Counted from the stretch's first letter, positions 25,334-33,343 are shown. The stretch is 38,680 nt of DNA from Planctomycetota bacterium (GCA_021785155.1 JAJYGE010000225.1:1-38680), one strand, 5' to 3'. Numbers and translations: made by a program. Notes: generated by a model not told the origin, from the sequence alone.

Positions 25334-27694
25334 TCACTTTTCGCCTCCAATAATCGTCGCGTGTTTGCAAACCACGCGGCCTGAAGTGTCTACAATAACC
25401 AGGCTCACCGACGTCCCGTCCAAGGCGTCATCTGCCACCAAAAGTGCCGCCTTGCCGTCGGCATCCAACGGCTTGGATTCGGTAACGCTCGACTCGGCCA
25501 GGTTGGGCTTCGTGCGTAAATCAGCCCGCAATCCAGACGTCGCCGGCTCCACCAACACCCGGCAACGGAGCCCCACCCACTGAACTTCACGCACTGTGGC
25601 CACCACCGCGCGCGGTGCGCCGGCGGGGACAAATGTCAGCACCGGAATCACGCATTCCTGCAGGCTTACGCCGCCGTGCGCGTAGTCCTGCCCATTCAAA
25701 AAGCAGTGCGCGCCCGGCGCGTGCGCAAAATGCTCCTGCGGATTCCACGACCAGCCGGCCACCGGAACGTTTATACGTGATGTATCCTTGATTGCCGCGC
25801 ACCGTGACCAGCGACTCTCGACGAGATATTTGGGCAGTTGCACGCCCGGTATTCCACCCGGCACCAACAACCACCCATGATCCGTGACCACACACACACG
25901 CCGCCAGCCGGCCTCCAGCAGCCCTTGTATCCGCTCCAGCAGCAGCTTTAACTGATCCGCAATGCGCCCGGCCAACTTTCCCGCCAACGCATGGCCCAGT
26001 TTGTCGAATTCGCCGAACTCGGTCCACCCGCGTGCCGCTTCAGCCAGCGGCTCACCGCTCTGCGCGGGACCAAACACCTGAAAACCTGCCCCGGAAAGCA
26101 GTTTGCGGAACCTTTCGGTATTCAATCCTTCGCCAGTACCTGTGAGTTCCGGTAAAAAATCAGGCCCCAATTTTCCTCCTTGCAGTTTATCCACCACCGG
26201 CGATACCGCCGGCTTGGCGGTTGCCGTCACTGTCGGCAACGCCGCCCAGCGCCAGCCGCGGGAAACCTCCATATTGGATACCCCGCCCAGCTCCGCCAAT
26301 CGTTGTCCGAGGTCAAACCGCAGAGCATCCACAAACAAAATGCACGTTCCCGCAGCCACGTTCGCCATTGCCTGCTGCACTGGAGCCGGCCATGACCCCG
26401 CGCCTGCGCAGCGCTGAAAATTCCGCGCTGTGTCATCCAGCCACGGCAAATACATGCACCGCACGGCCGTCCCAACCGCCACCGTGTCCTCCGTCGTCTT
26501 TACACATGCCATCGCCCGCAGCATCGCGTCATCGGCCAGATAGCCACCTTCGATGTATAGTTGGGCCATCGCTTCCGCGGAGTCGCCGCCCAACGGCTTA
26601 CCGGTTCGTTCCGCCAGGACCGCCAGGTGCCGCAGCGCCTCCGCCAGCGGGCACAACTCCATTTTCGCCCATACCCAGTTACGCCGCTGGCGGTGCTGCA
26701 GTTCCAACTCCTCCACCGCTTGGCGCGCGTCGGCGGGGCTTTTTGCAGCCAATTCCGCCAGTGCGCCGCGCAAGGAGGTCTCCATCGCCTCGTTCTCATC
26801 AGGCCACGGCTCTTTATCAAAAGGTAACGCCCCGCTTGGTTTGGCCCGCCGCAATAAATCGACAATTCCCGGATATAATGCCGGAGCCTCCGTAAACCGT
26901 CGCCATACTGCCTCCCACGCATCCTTGCGGCCGCCAAGTTTTTCGCCGCCAACAATTGGCCCTGCTGTCTGCGGATCAAAACCGTAATCCTCCCGGCAGC
27001 GGCTGCAAAAGGCCGACCATACGACATCATCCCATTGCCCCCGCGTTATTTCCGGGTTGCCCAGCCACTGCAGCAAATCACGCGGTGTATCACCGATCAA
27101 CAGCCGGTCAAAATCCTCCGCTTCCAAACGTCGGCCCACCAACCGCGCCACCGGCGTTGCACCAAGCTGCGCCAAGGCCCCCTGCATGGCCTGCAATGTG
27201 CGGTAATCTTCCGCCACATCCAGCCCCAAGCCTTCCTCGTCATTGGTCAGAAATGCGCGAACGCTCCAATCTTTTCCGTTCCGCTGTGTCCACAACGCTC
27301 CGCGATACTGCAATTCCACCAGCGGCTTGAGTGCATCCGGACATTCCTCTACCGCCCGGAGCGTCTGCCGGCTCACGCCCGGCATATAAATGATCGGTGG
27401 TGTCACCGGCGACCAGGTAAGTTCGGGAAATTTCTCCGCCCTCACACCCGGTTCGACCACACAGCGCAGCCAGATTGCGGGTCCGGTCCGGGCGTCAGGG
27501 TTGTAATCGCCGAGGGTAAAAAGGTCCGGGCATTGTGGCCGCATCTGTTCAACCAAGGGTTTCCACTGGCCATCGGCGTCCGTCCACAGCACCGCCGCCG
27601 GGGCCACCATGTCGTTGGTGTCGCACCGCGCAGCGCGTTGCAGCGAGGCCAGCACCGCCGCCAGTAACGTTGGATATGCGCGGACATCGCTCAT
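25334..27694 (-). CDS. pglZ: PglZ, BREX alkaline-phosphatase-superfamily protein
   Basis: A 786-residue protein. The N-terminal half is helical with no catalytic motif. The PglZ domain begins with 'CILFVDALRFDLG' (metal-site Asp456 in this numbering) and continues with 'VCVVTDHGWLL' (Asp605, His606) and 'YAHGGVSLQECVIPVL', the metal-binding pattern of the alkaline phosphatase superfamily. The C-terminus is a beta-rich domain ('VVCKHATIIGGEK'). PglZ is the signature protein of BREX and is needed with PglX for methylation in type I systems; its exact substrate is not established. Its ATG overlaps the TOPRIM gene stop by 4 bp. Confidence 0.93.
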   Translation of the reverse strand: MSDVRAYPTLLAAVLASLQRAARCDTNDMVAPAAVLWTDADGQWKPLVEQMRPQCPDLFTLGDYNPDARTGPAIWLRCVVEPGVRAEKFPELTWSPVTPPIIYMPGVSRQTLRAVEECPDALKPLVELQYRGALWTQRNGKDWSVRAFLTNDEEGLGLDVAEDYRTLQAMQGALAQLGATPVARLVGRRLEAEDFDRLLIGDTPRDLLQWLGNPEITRGQWDDVVWSAFCSRCREDYGFDPQTAGPIVGGEKLGGRKDAWEAVWRRFTEAPALYPGIVDLLRRAKPSGALPFDKEPWPDENEAMETSLRGALAELAAKSPADARQAVEELELQHRQRRNWVWAKMELCPLAEALRHLAVLAERTGKPLGGDSAEAMAQLYIEGGYLADDAMLRAMACVKTTEDTVAVGTAVRCMYLPWLDDTARNFQRCAGAGSWPAPVQQAMANVAAGTCILFVDALRFDLGQRLAELGGVSNMEVSRGWRWAALPTVTATAKPAVSPVVDKLQGGKLGPDFLPELTGTGEGLNTERFRKLLSGAGFQVFGPAQSGEPLAEAARGWTEFGEFDKLGHALAGKLAGRIADQLKLLLERIQGLLEAGWRRVCVVTDHGWLLVPGGIPGVQLPKYLVESRWSRCAAIKDTSRINVPVAGWSWNPQEHFAHAPGAHCFLNGQDYAHGGVSLQECVIPVLTFVPAGAPRAVVATVREVQWVGLRCRVLVEPATSGLRADLRTKPNLAESSVTESKPLDADGKAALLVADDALDGTSVSLVIVDTSGRVVCKHATIIGGEK

Positions 27695-28326
27695 AGCCTG
27701 CCTCCGATGGTCCGCTCAAGCTGGGCAAACAGACGATCACACCACTTGCAATGTGTGCGTACCGCGCCGGCGTCCAAGCGTTTAAGCAACCCCGCGCCAT
27801 CCCTAATCTTTTGATATTCTTTGGCAGGCGTATTGCGAGTGGCCTGCCGCAGGGCATCATGAATATTGTCCTTCGTTCGACTTTCAGCCAGATTGGCCGC
27901 AGGACATTTTTCAGCATCAAAATTACCGCCAAAGTGCCGCTTCAACGCGGCCAGATCAGCCAGAAACCACGCCTCCATACACGCCACCATCATCTGGCAT
28001 TGCGAATCATCAACATCCGTCGGCTTAGTCCACCGATCCCCTTTGCGATTCTCCAAGTGTGCCCATGGTGAAACCGAAATGGCCACCGGATCTTCGGAAT
28101 CCACCAGCAGCACGTTGAATACCTCCGGCTCTTGTTTGACCGCATCGACAAACGCGGCATAAGCCTGGCTTCGGCCTCCACAGATAACCAACTGCCAGCG
28201 GATGGCTTTCTTTCGCGCCAATTCGCGCACGGAGTCAAAAAATGCCGAATAACCTTCCCGCAAGAAACTTTTGGTATTCGCGGTATCCCCACCACCTTCG
28301 ATATAAATGGCGATACTGTTTACCAC
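27691..28326 (-). CDS. TOPRIM-like DUF4276 protein of the embedded cassette
   Basis: About 211 residues. 'IAIYIEGGGDT' at the N-terminus carries the TOPRIM Glu, 'VLLVDSEDPV' near residue 85 the DxD-like acidic pair, and 'MVACMEAWFLAD' near 127 is typical of the DUF4276/RloB-like group. These are the metal-binding positions of OLD-family nucleases, so it may be a nuclease or nucleotide-acting effector; activity is inferred. The start is probably GTG 28326, which overlaps the ATPase stop and has GGGGGG upstream; an ATG at 28356 is possible. Its stop overlaps the pglZ start by 4 bp. Similar ATPase/TOPRIM pairs include AbiL, RloB-associated and PARIS systems; AriB of PARIS is usually larger and DUF4435, so this looks like a different partner. 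Confidence 0.78.
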   Translation of the reverse strand: MVNSIAIYIEGGGDTANTKSFLREGYSAFFDSVRELARKKAIRWQLVICGGRSQAYAAFVDAVKQEPEVFNVLLVDSEDPVAISVSPWAHLENRKGDRWTKPTDVDDSQCQMMVACMEAWFLADLAALKRHFGGNFDAEKCPAANLAESRTKDNIHDALRQATRNTPAKEYQKIRDGAGLLKRLDAGAVRTHCKWCDRLFAQLERTIGGRL

Positions 28327-29522
28327 AGGTTGCCCCCCAATTTGCCGGTGCGCCAAAGATCGCCAAGGCGATAATCCTTAAGCCAGTGTGCCAGTTTCTC
28401 CGCGTCCAGCCGTCGCAACTCGGTTCCATTTTCCAGGTAATCACACACCAGCACTGAATCAGTCCGCTGGGTAAATGCGGATACCAGCGCATCGGAATGC
28501 GTGGTAACAATAATCTGCGTTTTCTCGGACGCTTCAACCAGCAATTCCGCCAAAATGCTCATCGCGTCCGGGTGCAGACCCAACTCCGGCTCTTCAATGC
28601 AGATCAGCGGTGAGGATTCCGCGTTCAGCAGGATGGCCAAGAGCGCTAGAAATCGAAGCGTACCGTCCGAAAGGCGGGTCGCCGGGACAGGCACACCCAG
28701 CCCATCTTCGTGCAGAAAAATCTGCACGGAACCTCCGGATACCTTGGTAGTCAACCGCGTGAATCGGGGCAGAAAGCCGTGCATCAATTCATTGAATCGC
28801 ACCCACGTGTGGCCCTGCTCCAGTTCATTTAACACCAACCCTAGATTTACCAGTTGGGGTAGCAGTACATCCGTTGGCAGATTGGCCGGCTGCGGCACAC
28901 GCAACGCGCTTGATCGGCCAAAACCCCACTCCCTGAATATCTGAATATTGTTGAAGCGTTCCGCCACCGCTGAAAACTCCGGGAAACTCGCGGGGTCCTT
29001 TATTTGTGACAACGCCGAGAGGTGCAAGGGCAACTGCGGCAGATCACGCGGCGTATACGCTCCCGCCGCCGAATCCGCGGACCGCTGGCGAACACTAATT
29101 ACAGGCCGTCCCCGCCGCAGGCGATAATAAAATCGCACATCCTTGACGTGCGGTTCGATTTTGTCCGCATCCTCCAGAATCTCATCTGTAATCTCCAGCC
29201 GATCCGCATTTTGCATAAACTCAATGCCGTAGCGCAATTCCGGCGTGTTATCCACCGCCCCCAGCCGCGCTTCCAGCCGCGCCGATGCCGCGCCATCCCG
29301 GCCATGCCAAATCCAATTCGACGGCAAGCCTCCAATTCGGATTGCCGCGCTAAAATCCTTTGGCGCGGCGTGCAACAGTTCAATAGCCTCAACGAAGTTG
29401 CTTTTCCCCACGCCGTTGGGGCCAATGAGCACGTTCAAGCCGGTGAGGCCCACAGGCTGGCTTTCCGGCCCAAATGAGAGAAACCCGCGCAGATGAAGCG
29501 TTTCAAAAAGTTTCTTATTCAT
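28320..29522 (-). CDS. RecF/SMC-like AAA ATPase of the embedded cassette
   Basis: A 400-residue ABC-type head ATPase (AAA_21/AAA_15-like). Walker A IGPNGVGKS at 33-41, signature 'LSDGTLRFLALL' at 284-295, Walker B with D-loop 'CIEEPELGLHP' at 308-318, and H-loop 'TTHSD' at 340-344. It has no long coiled coil and no TOPRIM domain of its own, unlike OLD proteins; the TOPRIM function is in the next gene. The C-terminal 'RLGDLWRTGKLGGNLW' ending is typical, to my knowledge, of ATPases paired with DUF4276 proteins. The ATG overlaps the pglX stop by 4 bp. Likely role: ATP-dependent sensor or scaffold controlling the TOPRIM effector, by analogy with AriA of PARIS. Confidence 0.85.
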   Translation of the reverse strand: MNKKLFETLHLRGFLSFGPESQPVGLTGLNVLIGPNGVGKSNFVEAIELLHAAPKDFSAAIRIGGLPSNWIWHGRDGAASARLEARLGAVDNTPELRYGIEFMQNADRLEITDEILEDADKIEPHVKDVRFYYRLRRGRPVISVRQRSADSAAGAYTPRDLPQLPLHLSALSQIKDPASFPEFSAVAERFNNIQIFREWGFGRSSALRVPQPANLPTDVLLPQLVNLGLVLNELEQGHTWVRFNELMHGFLPRFTRLTTKVSGGSVQIFLHEDGLGVPVPATRLSDGTLRFLALLAILLNAESSPLICIEEPELGLHPDAMSILAELLVEASEKTQIIVTTHSDALVSAFTQRTDSVLVCDYLENGTELRRLDAEKLAHWLKDYRLGDLWRTGKLGGNLW

Positions 29523-32500
29523 CGGCTTTCCTTTCCGGCATCCCGTGCCGTCTGTTTGAGATTATTGCTGTAATGGCAATTATTCCAGCGATTGCCGTCA
29601 CATAATTTCCCACCCATAAAATCCATAGCCTTGCCATCCCAGCCCCAGAACCACGGAAACTCTTCTTTCTTCCGCTGCGGCTCTTTGCCGCGATCTTTGT
29701 CCCATTTTATATTTGGTTTCCACCGCAGCACGCCCGCCCCTTTTTTTCCATTGGGCAAATCCACCGCCAAAAATGGCCGAATATTCATACGCACGCCATC
29801 GTTGATGTCCGGATCCCACCCAATGGCCTGCTGGCTCAGCGGTTTCCAGCGCACAAAAATATCATACGGCGGCTCACCGGCCAGTATGGCCGCCAGTTGC
29901 TTCTGCAATTCCAGTGCTGCGGCCAGCCGGTCTTCCGCGCCGCCTTCGCCGCGTCTTACCCCATCCTGCTGTCGGCTGATCCATTCGCCAAGGTAGGAAT
30001 AGGCCAACGACTCCAATAATTTCCGACCCTTGCCGCCACTTTCGCAGAGCTTATGGTAATTCACAAGCGCCTGAAAGCCATCTCTTTTACGCCCATCCCA
30101 TATCTGCCACACGAAGGGCCGGTCATGAAACAATTTGCAGTGCTGCTCAAAAAAACTTTCGCGCAGCCACTGATCCAGGTCCACCCCGCCCGCCAGTTCA
30201 CGCATCTGTTCCGGCGATATTCCGCACGCCGCCAGCAGCGCCAACAATCGCGTCGCCGCCGGTTCCTCCCCGCGCACGGCCGGAATACAAGCAATGCCGT
30301 CCGCATCCGCAAATTGCAGTAATTGGTCGCAGCGTTTGACCAATTCCCGTGCTCGCGTACTAAGGCGCATGTTCTCATCCAACTCTGCTGGCCAGCGGTA
30401 CCCCATCAATCGTGCCACGGCGACCTGCAAAGGAGAAGTGGAAGTGGCCTCCTGCCGCTGGCCAGCAAAGCGGCTGGAAGCCGCTTCCACATTGCCGCCT
30501 GGAAATCCGTGAAAAAGCCACTGCGTCGGATCATCACTCTCCGGCTCCGGTAAACCATTCGGATATTTCTCCGCAGCGACCTTCTGCCAATACGCAAGGT
30601 CGAACTCGACCTCGTGGAAGGAGCCGGGCGTCACGTTTACCTTTTGGTTCACCGCGCGAACGGCCTCGCTGAACCCGCAGGACTCGGCAAAGGCCCAGAT
30701 CGCTGGAAGGTGTTTGCTGTCAAAGGGAACTAGGGGTGCCACCGCGTCGTTGAACACGTCGCCGTCGAAGAGGGTCGCGGCGACGAGACCCATCCTTTGC
30801 ACGGCCACGCCGGACCGCCCGATCACCGATGGCGGTGGAAAATTGTGTGCCCTCGAATCAACATGGAGGGCACCCTCGCCGGCATCCCACCGCAGCACCT
30901 CTGACCGGCCACAAAAGGGGGCCGTGGCCTCCGGTGGACGCTGCAACCTCGACCAGGCGCTCGCCCGCCCCGCTAACTCCCAGTGTGAAAGAAGGAATCG
31001 ATTGTCGTCGCCCGTCACTATCCCCTGCCACGCCCGAAGGTAGTCGCCGAGTCTGCCGGCACCCACTGCTCCACCGAGGCGGATTACACAAGCGCCGGAG
31101 AGATGCCTTGCCTGCGGGATAACCGTGGGCGTAGGCGCGGCATCCTGCCGGGTTCCCAGATTGGAAGCGGCTTCCAGCCGCTTTTCACAATCAATCACCG
31201 CACCATCGTTATCAACACCCGTGACACCTGTATCCAAATCGACAGCCGATAAGCTTCCTTTTCCGGCGGTGGCCCCGGTTTGGCCGGAGGCCGTGCCCAC
31301 CGTGCCCAAGCGGCTGGAAGTCGCTTCTACTGTTTCTCCACGCAACAATGCGGCCTTCTCCTCGCATCCCTTGGCTGCGGACGCATCCACGCCCGCCATC
31401 AGATGGTGCTGATCCGGTGCCTTGGCCGTAAGCGCCAAGAGTGAAACGTTGACCACATGGCCACCAATGGTTTCAAACGCTCCTGGCCCCAGCCGTGCCA
31501 CAAAATTCCATTGCCGCTCCTTGAGCAATCGTTCACGCAGCTTCGTATATGTCGTCAAAAACAGCCAATTCTGTGGCGTTACCAACGCCACTGAACCGTG
31601 GCAAATGGCCCCGCCGCTTCTTGTGCCCGCCGAATCTGCTTCGCTTGCCGATTCCTTACGCTCTGTGCGATCGGCCTTCACTTCAAGCGGCAGGATGCCG
31701 CTTCCACTTTGGCAGAAATCCAGGCAGCGCAGAGCAAACGCTGTCGCCAAATCCGCCTTGCCTTCTTTATAGTGCACCTCAAGGTGTTTCCTGAGAATTT
31801 CATCCTGCTTGCCCCGCCCCAGGTACGGCACATTGGTAATCACCAGCGTATAATCATCCGCCAGCAATTCCGCCGCCTTCACCATTCCCGCCGCCGCGAT
31901 GGCCCGCTCCCGTAATCCGTCATCGGTCTTTTCGGCTTCTAAAATCGCCTTGAGATATGGTTGAATTGTTTCAAAGTCCGCCGCAATGATGTGCCCCGGC
32001 AGGTTCGCCGGGTTGATCAGGGATCCCAATGTAGACGCCCGCGAAAACAATTCATGCAGGTTCAACAGCCCCTGCTTGATGAATTCACCCCCAATCGCCG
32101 GCATCGGAATACCGGATTCCTCCGCCAGCTTCAGCCATTGCTCCGCCGAACATTGCGGCCCGATGCCGGTGCAGGCAATATTTAGGGGTGGAAGTGGCTT
32201 CCAGCCGCTTATCTTCCAGGCTTCAAGTGCCAGGGCAAATGCGGCAAGCTGACAGCACCGCTCATCAATTTCCAATCCGAATATATTATCCCGCAGCACC
32301 GCCTCCACTGCCGCCGCCGTGGACAAACCCTCTTCCGCCATCCGTATGGGCACCAGATGATGCAGCGCCGCGACGAGAAAATGCCCCGACCCGCAACAGG
32401 GATCAAGAATTTTCAGTTCCGCCACGGTCGCCGGCCAGTCCGCAAAGGTTCCGGCCGCTGGCCGCCAGCAGCCGGTGTTGCCATCTTGTGTCCGGATAAA

Positions 32501-33301
32501 CCGCAAATAATTCCACGTTACGCCCGGCAGCGCGAGTCGCTTTCGCAGATCGTCCTCCGATGTTGTATTTTCCATATCTCGGGCGCTTAGTTTTTTACCC
32601 GCCCACCATGCCCCCAGTGTGTTATGCAGCAGAAATTCGACCATATAGGGTTCGGTGAATAACTGCGTGACGGCTGATATTTCGTCGGCCCCGATCTTAA
32701 CTCCCGAGGCGTTAACCCGGTCTTTTTTCCTGCTTTGCCAGAATTGATAAACCCAGCCCATCGCATCCGACGCGGTGAACACCGCTTCCGGCAGCGAATC
32801 CAACAACCCCTCAAGATTGATACGGTATTCCCGCGCCAGGGATATCCGCAGCAGCGGATCGTCTGGCCGGAATATCTGCGGCAGCATCCGCTGCGCGCAG
32901 CGGCCCACAAAATCCCACACTTCCGTGCCCGCCTCCTTGGAGAGTTCCTGGGCTTCGGCCAGGCTGATTGCCACTTTATCCCGCGGCTCGATAAGCAGAC
33001 CATTTTCAGCCAGGAATCGTGCAAAAAGCATCCGGTGCCAATGCTCATAGGCGCACTCGGAAATGAGGTGGCTAATATTCAGCCGCCCTGATGTATCCTG
33101 TTGATCGCCCAGTTGTCGCGCCCGCGCCCGCAGCGCGTTCCGCAGCGCCCGATCGGTGGAGGTCATGTGCCCAAACGGCTCATGGTGATCGACGGCCAGC
33201 GCCGCCAGCGCGGCAGCGGCACCAGCTTCAGCAATATCGCGTGCGTCAACAACTGCGCGCTCGAGGCGGTTTCGGAGATCAGAAGTCAGAACAGACGCCA
33301 T
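29519..33301 (-). CDS. pglX: PglX, BREX adenine-specific DNA methyltransferase
   Basis: About 1260 residues. SAM-binding motif I is 'DPCCGSGHFL' starting at Asp300, and the catalytic motif IV reads TNVPY (Asn490), where most N6-adenine methyltransferases have NPPY. The C-terminal half is the target-recognition and helical region ('DPTQWLFHGFP', 'VARLMGYRWP'). PglX methylates the BREX site on host DNA so the system ignores self. The frame is intact, but between about 30.4 and 32.2 kb it carries at least seven palindromic mini-elements, adding Ser/Thr/Ala-rich stretches. ATG 33301 is preferred over TTG 33316 because AAAGGTG lies 5 bp upstream. It starts 42 bp after the brxC stop, the only real gap in the operon. 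Confidence 0.93.
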   Translation of the reverse strand: MASVLTSDLRNRLERAVVDARDIAEAGAAAALAALAVDHHEPFGHMTSTDRALRNALRARARQLGDQQDTSGRLNISHLISECAYEHWHRMLFARFLAENGLLIEPRDKVAISLAEAQELSKEAGTEVWDFVGRCAQRMLPQIFRPDDPLLRISLAREYRINLEGLLDSLPEAVFTASDAMGWVYQFWQSRKKDRVNASGVKIGADEISAVTQLFTEPYMVEFLLHNTLGAWWAGKKLSARDMENTTSEDDLRKRLALPGVTWNYLRFIRTQDGNTGCWRPAAGTFADWPATVAELKILDPCCGSGHFLVAALHHLVPIRMAEEGLSTAAAVEAVLRDNIFGLEIDERCCQLAAFALALEAWKISGWKPLPPLNIACTGIGPQCSAEQWLKLAEESGIPMPAIGGEFIKQGLLNLHELFSRASTLGSLINPANLPGHIIAADFETIQPYLKAILEAEKTDDGLRERAIAAAGMVKAAELLADDYTLVITNVPYLGRGKQDEILRKHLEVHYKEGKADLATAFALRCLDFCQSGSGILPLEVKADRTERKESASEADSAGTRSGGAICHGSVALVTPQNWLFLTTYTKLRERLLKERQWNFVARLGPGAFETIGGHVVNVSLLALTAKAPDQHHLMAGVDASAAKGCEEKAALLRGETVEATSSRLGTVGTASGQTGATAGKGSLSAVDLDTGVTGVDNDGAVIDCEKRLEAASNLGTRQDAAPTPTVIPQARHLSGACVIRLGGAVGAGRLGDYLRAWQGIVTGDDNRFLLSHWELAGRASAWSRLQRPPEATAPFCGRSEVLRWDAGEGALHVDSRAHNFPPPSVIGRSGVAVQRMGLVAATLFDGDVFNDAVAPLVPFDSKHLPAIWAFAESCGFSEAVRAVNQKVNVTPGSFHEVEFDLAYWQKVAAEKYPNGLPEPESDDPTQWLFHGFPGGNVEAASSRFAGQRQEATSTSPLQVAVARLMGYRWPAELDENMRLSTRARELVKRCDQLLQFADADGIACIPAVRGEEPAATRLLALLAACGISPEQMRELAGGVDLDQWLRESFFEQHCKLFHDRPFVWQIWDGRKRDGFQALVNYHKLCESGGKGRKLLESLAYSYLGEWISRQQDGVRRGEGGAEDRLAAALELQKQLAAILAGEPPYDIFVRWKPLSQQAIGWDPDINDGVRMNIRPFLAVDLPNGKKGAGVLRWKPNIKWDKDRGKEPQRKKEEFPWFWGWDGKAMDFMGGKLCDGNRWNNCHYSNNLKQTARDAGKESR
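30438..30490. repeat. 53-bp composite palindromic element inside pglX
   Basis: Ends in near-perfect 11-bp inverted repeats, GTGGAAGTGGC (30438-30448) and GCCGCTTCCAC (30480-30490). It joins two mini-elements: CCTCCTGCCGCTGG type on the left and AAGCGGCTGGAAGCCGCTTCCAC type (30468-30490) on the right. On the pglX strand it reads VEAASSRFAGQRQEATST, between 'LFHGFP' and 'PLQVAVARLMGYRW'. Confidence 0.8.
31137..31183. repeat. two adjacent palindromic mini-elements inside pglX
   Basis: GCGGCATCCTGCCG at 31137-31150 and GGAAGCGGCTTCCAGCCGCTT at 31163-31183. Read on the pglX strand as KRLEAASNLGTRQDAAP. Same pair of words as in the 53-bp element at 30438, in the opposite arrangement. Confidence 0.75.
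31308..31330. repeat. palindromic mini-element inside pglX
   Basis: AAGCGGCTGGAAGTCGCTTCTAC, two substitutions from the 30468 copy. Read on the pglX strand as VEATSSRL. Confidence 0.72.
31598..31708. repeat. long in-frame insertion in pglX with a GSGILPLE end
   Basis: Contains the mini-element AAGCGGCAGGATGCCGCTTCCAC at 31685-31707, read as SGSGILPLE, followed by about 28 Arg/Glu/Ser/Ala-rich residues. It separates 'RCLDFCQ' from 'VALVTPQNWLFL', which would join naturally in a PglX methyltransferase core. About 37 codons, frame preserved. Confidence 0.65.
32188..32210. repeat. palindromic mini-element inside pglX
   Basis: GTGGAAGTGGCTTCCAGCCGCTT, the same element as at 30468 in reverse orientation and one substitution different. 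Here pglX reads it in another frame, as SGWKPLPPL. Confidence 0.72.
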
Positions 33302-33314
33302 GGAAACACCTTTC

Positions 33315-33342
33315 AAACCGCGAGGGGTTGCTCCCGCGGTTT
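33315..33342 (-). promoter_or_regulatory. stem-loop between brxC and pglX
   Basis: AAACCGCG (33335-33342 read on the minus strand) pairs with CGCGGTTT (33315-33322), an 8-bp stem with a 12-nt loop that has some inner pairing. It begins 1 bp after the brxC stop and ends just before the AAAGGTG ribosome site of pglX. No T run follows, so it is not an ordinary terminator; it could set pglX translation or mark an mRNA processing point. Confidence 0.5.
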
Positions 33343-33343
33343 A

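Noticed and set aside
26221..26895. 224-codon Pro/Arg-rich plus-strand frame inside pglZ
   Set aside because: A shadow frame of the GC-rich pglZ gene; the PglZ frame has the family metal-site motifs.
27691..29522. Calling the ATPase/TOPRIM pair PARIS (ariA/ariB) outright
   Set aside because: The slot and logic match, but the TOPRIM protein is short and carries DUF4276-like motifs; without a profile search the name would overstate the evidence.
28320..29522. OLD-family nuclease (ATPase fused to TOPRIM)
   Set aside because: The ATPase ends about 55 residues after the H-loop with no TOPRIM domain; that function is on a separate gene.
29519..33301. Frameshift or disruption of pglX by the palindromic elements
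   Set aside because: The frame stays open over 1260 codons, and domain order continues on both sides of every element.
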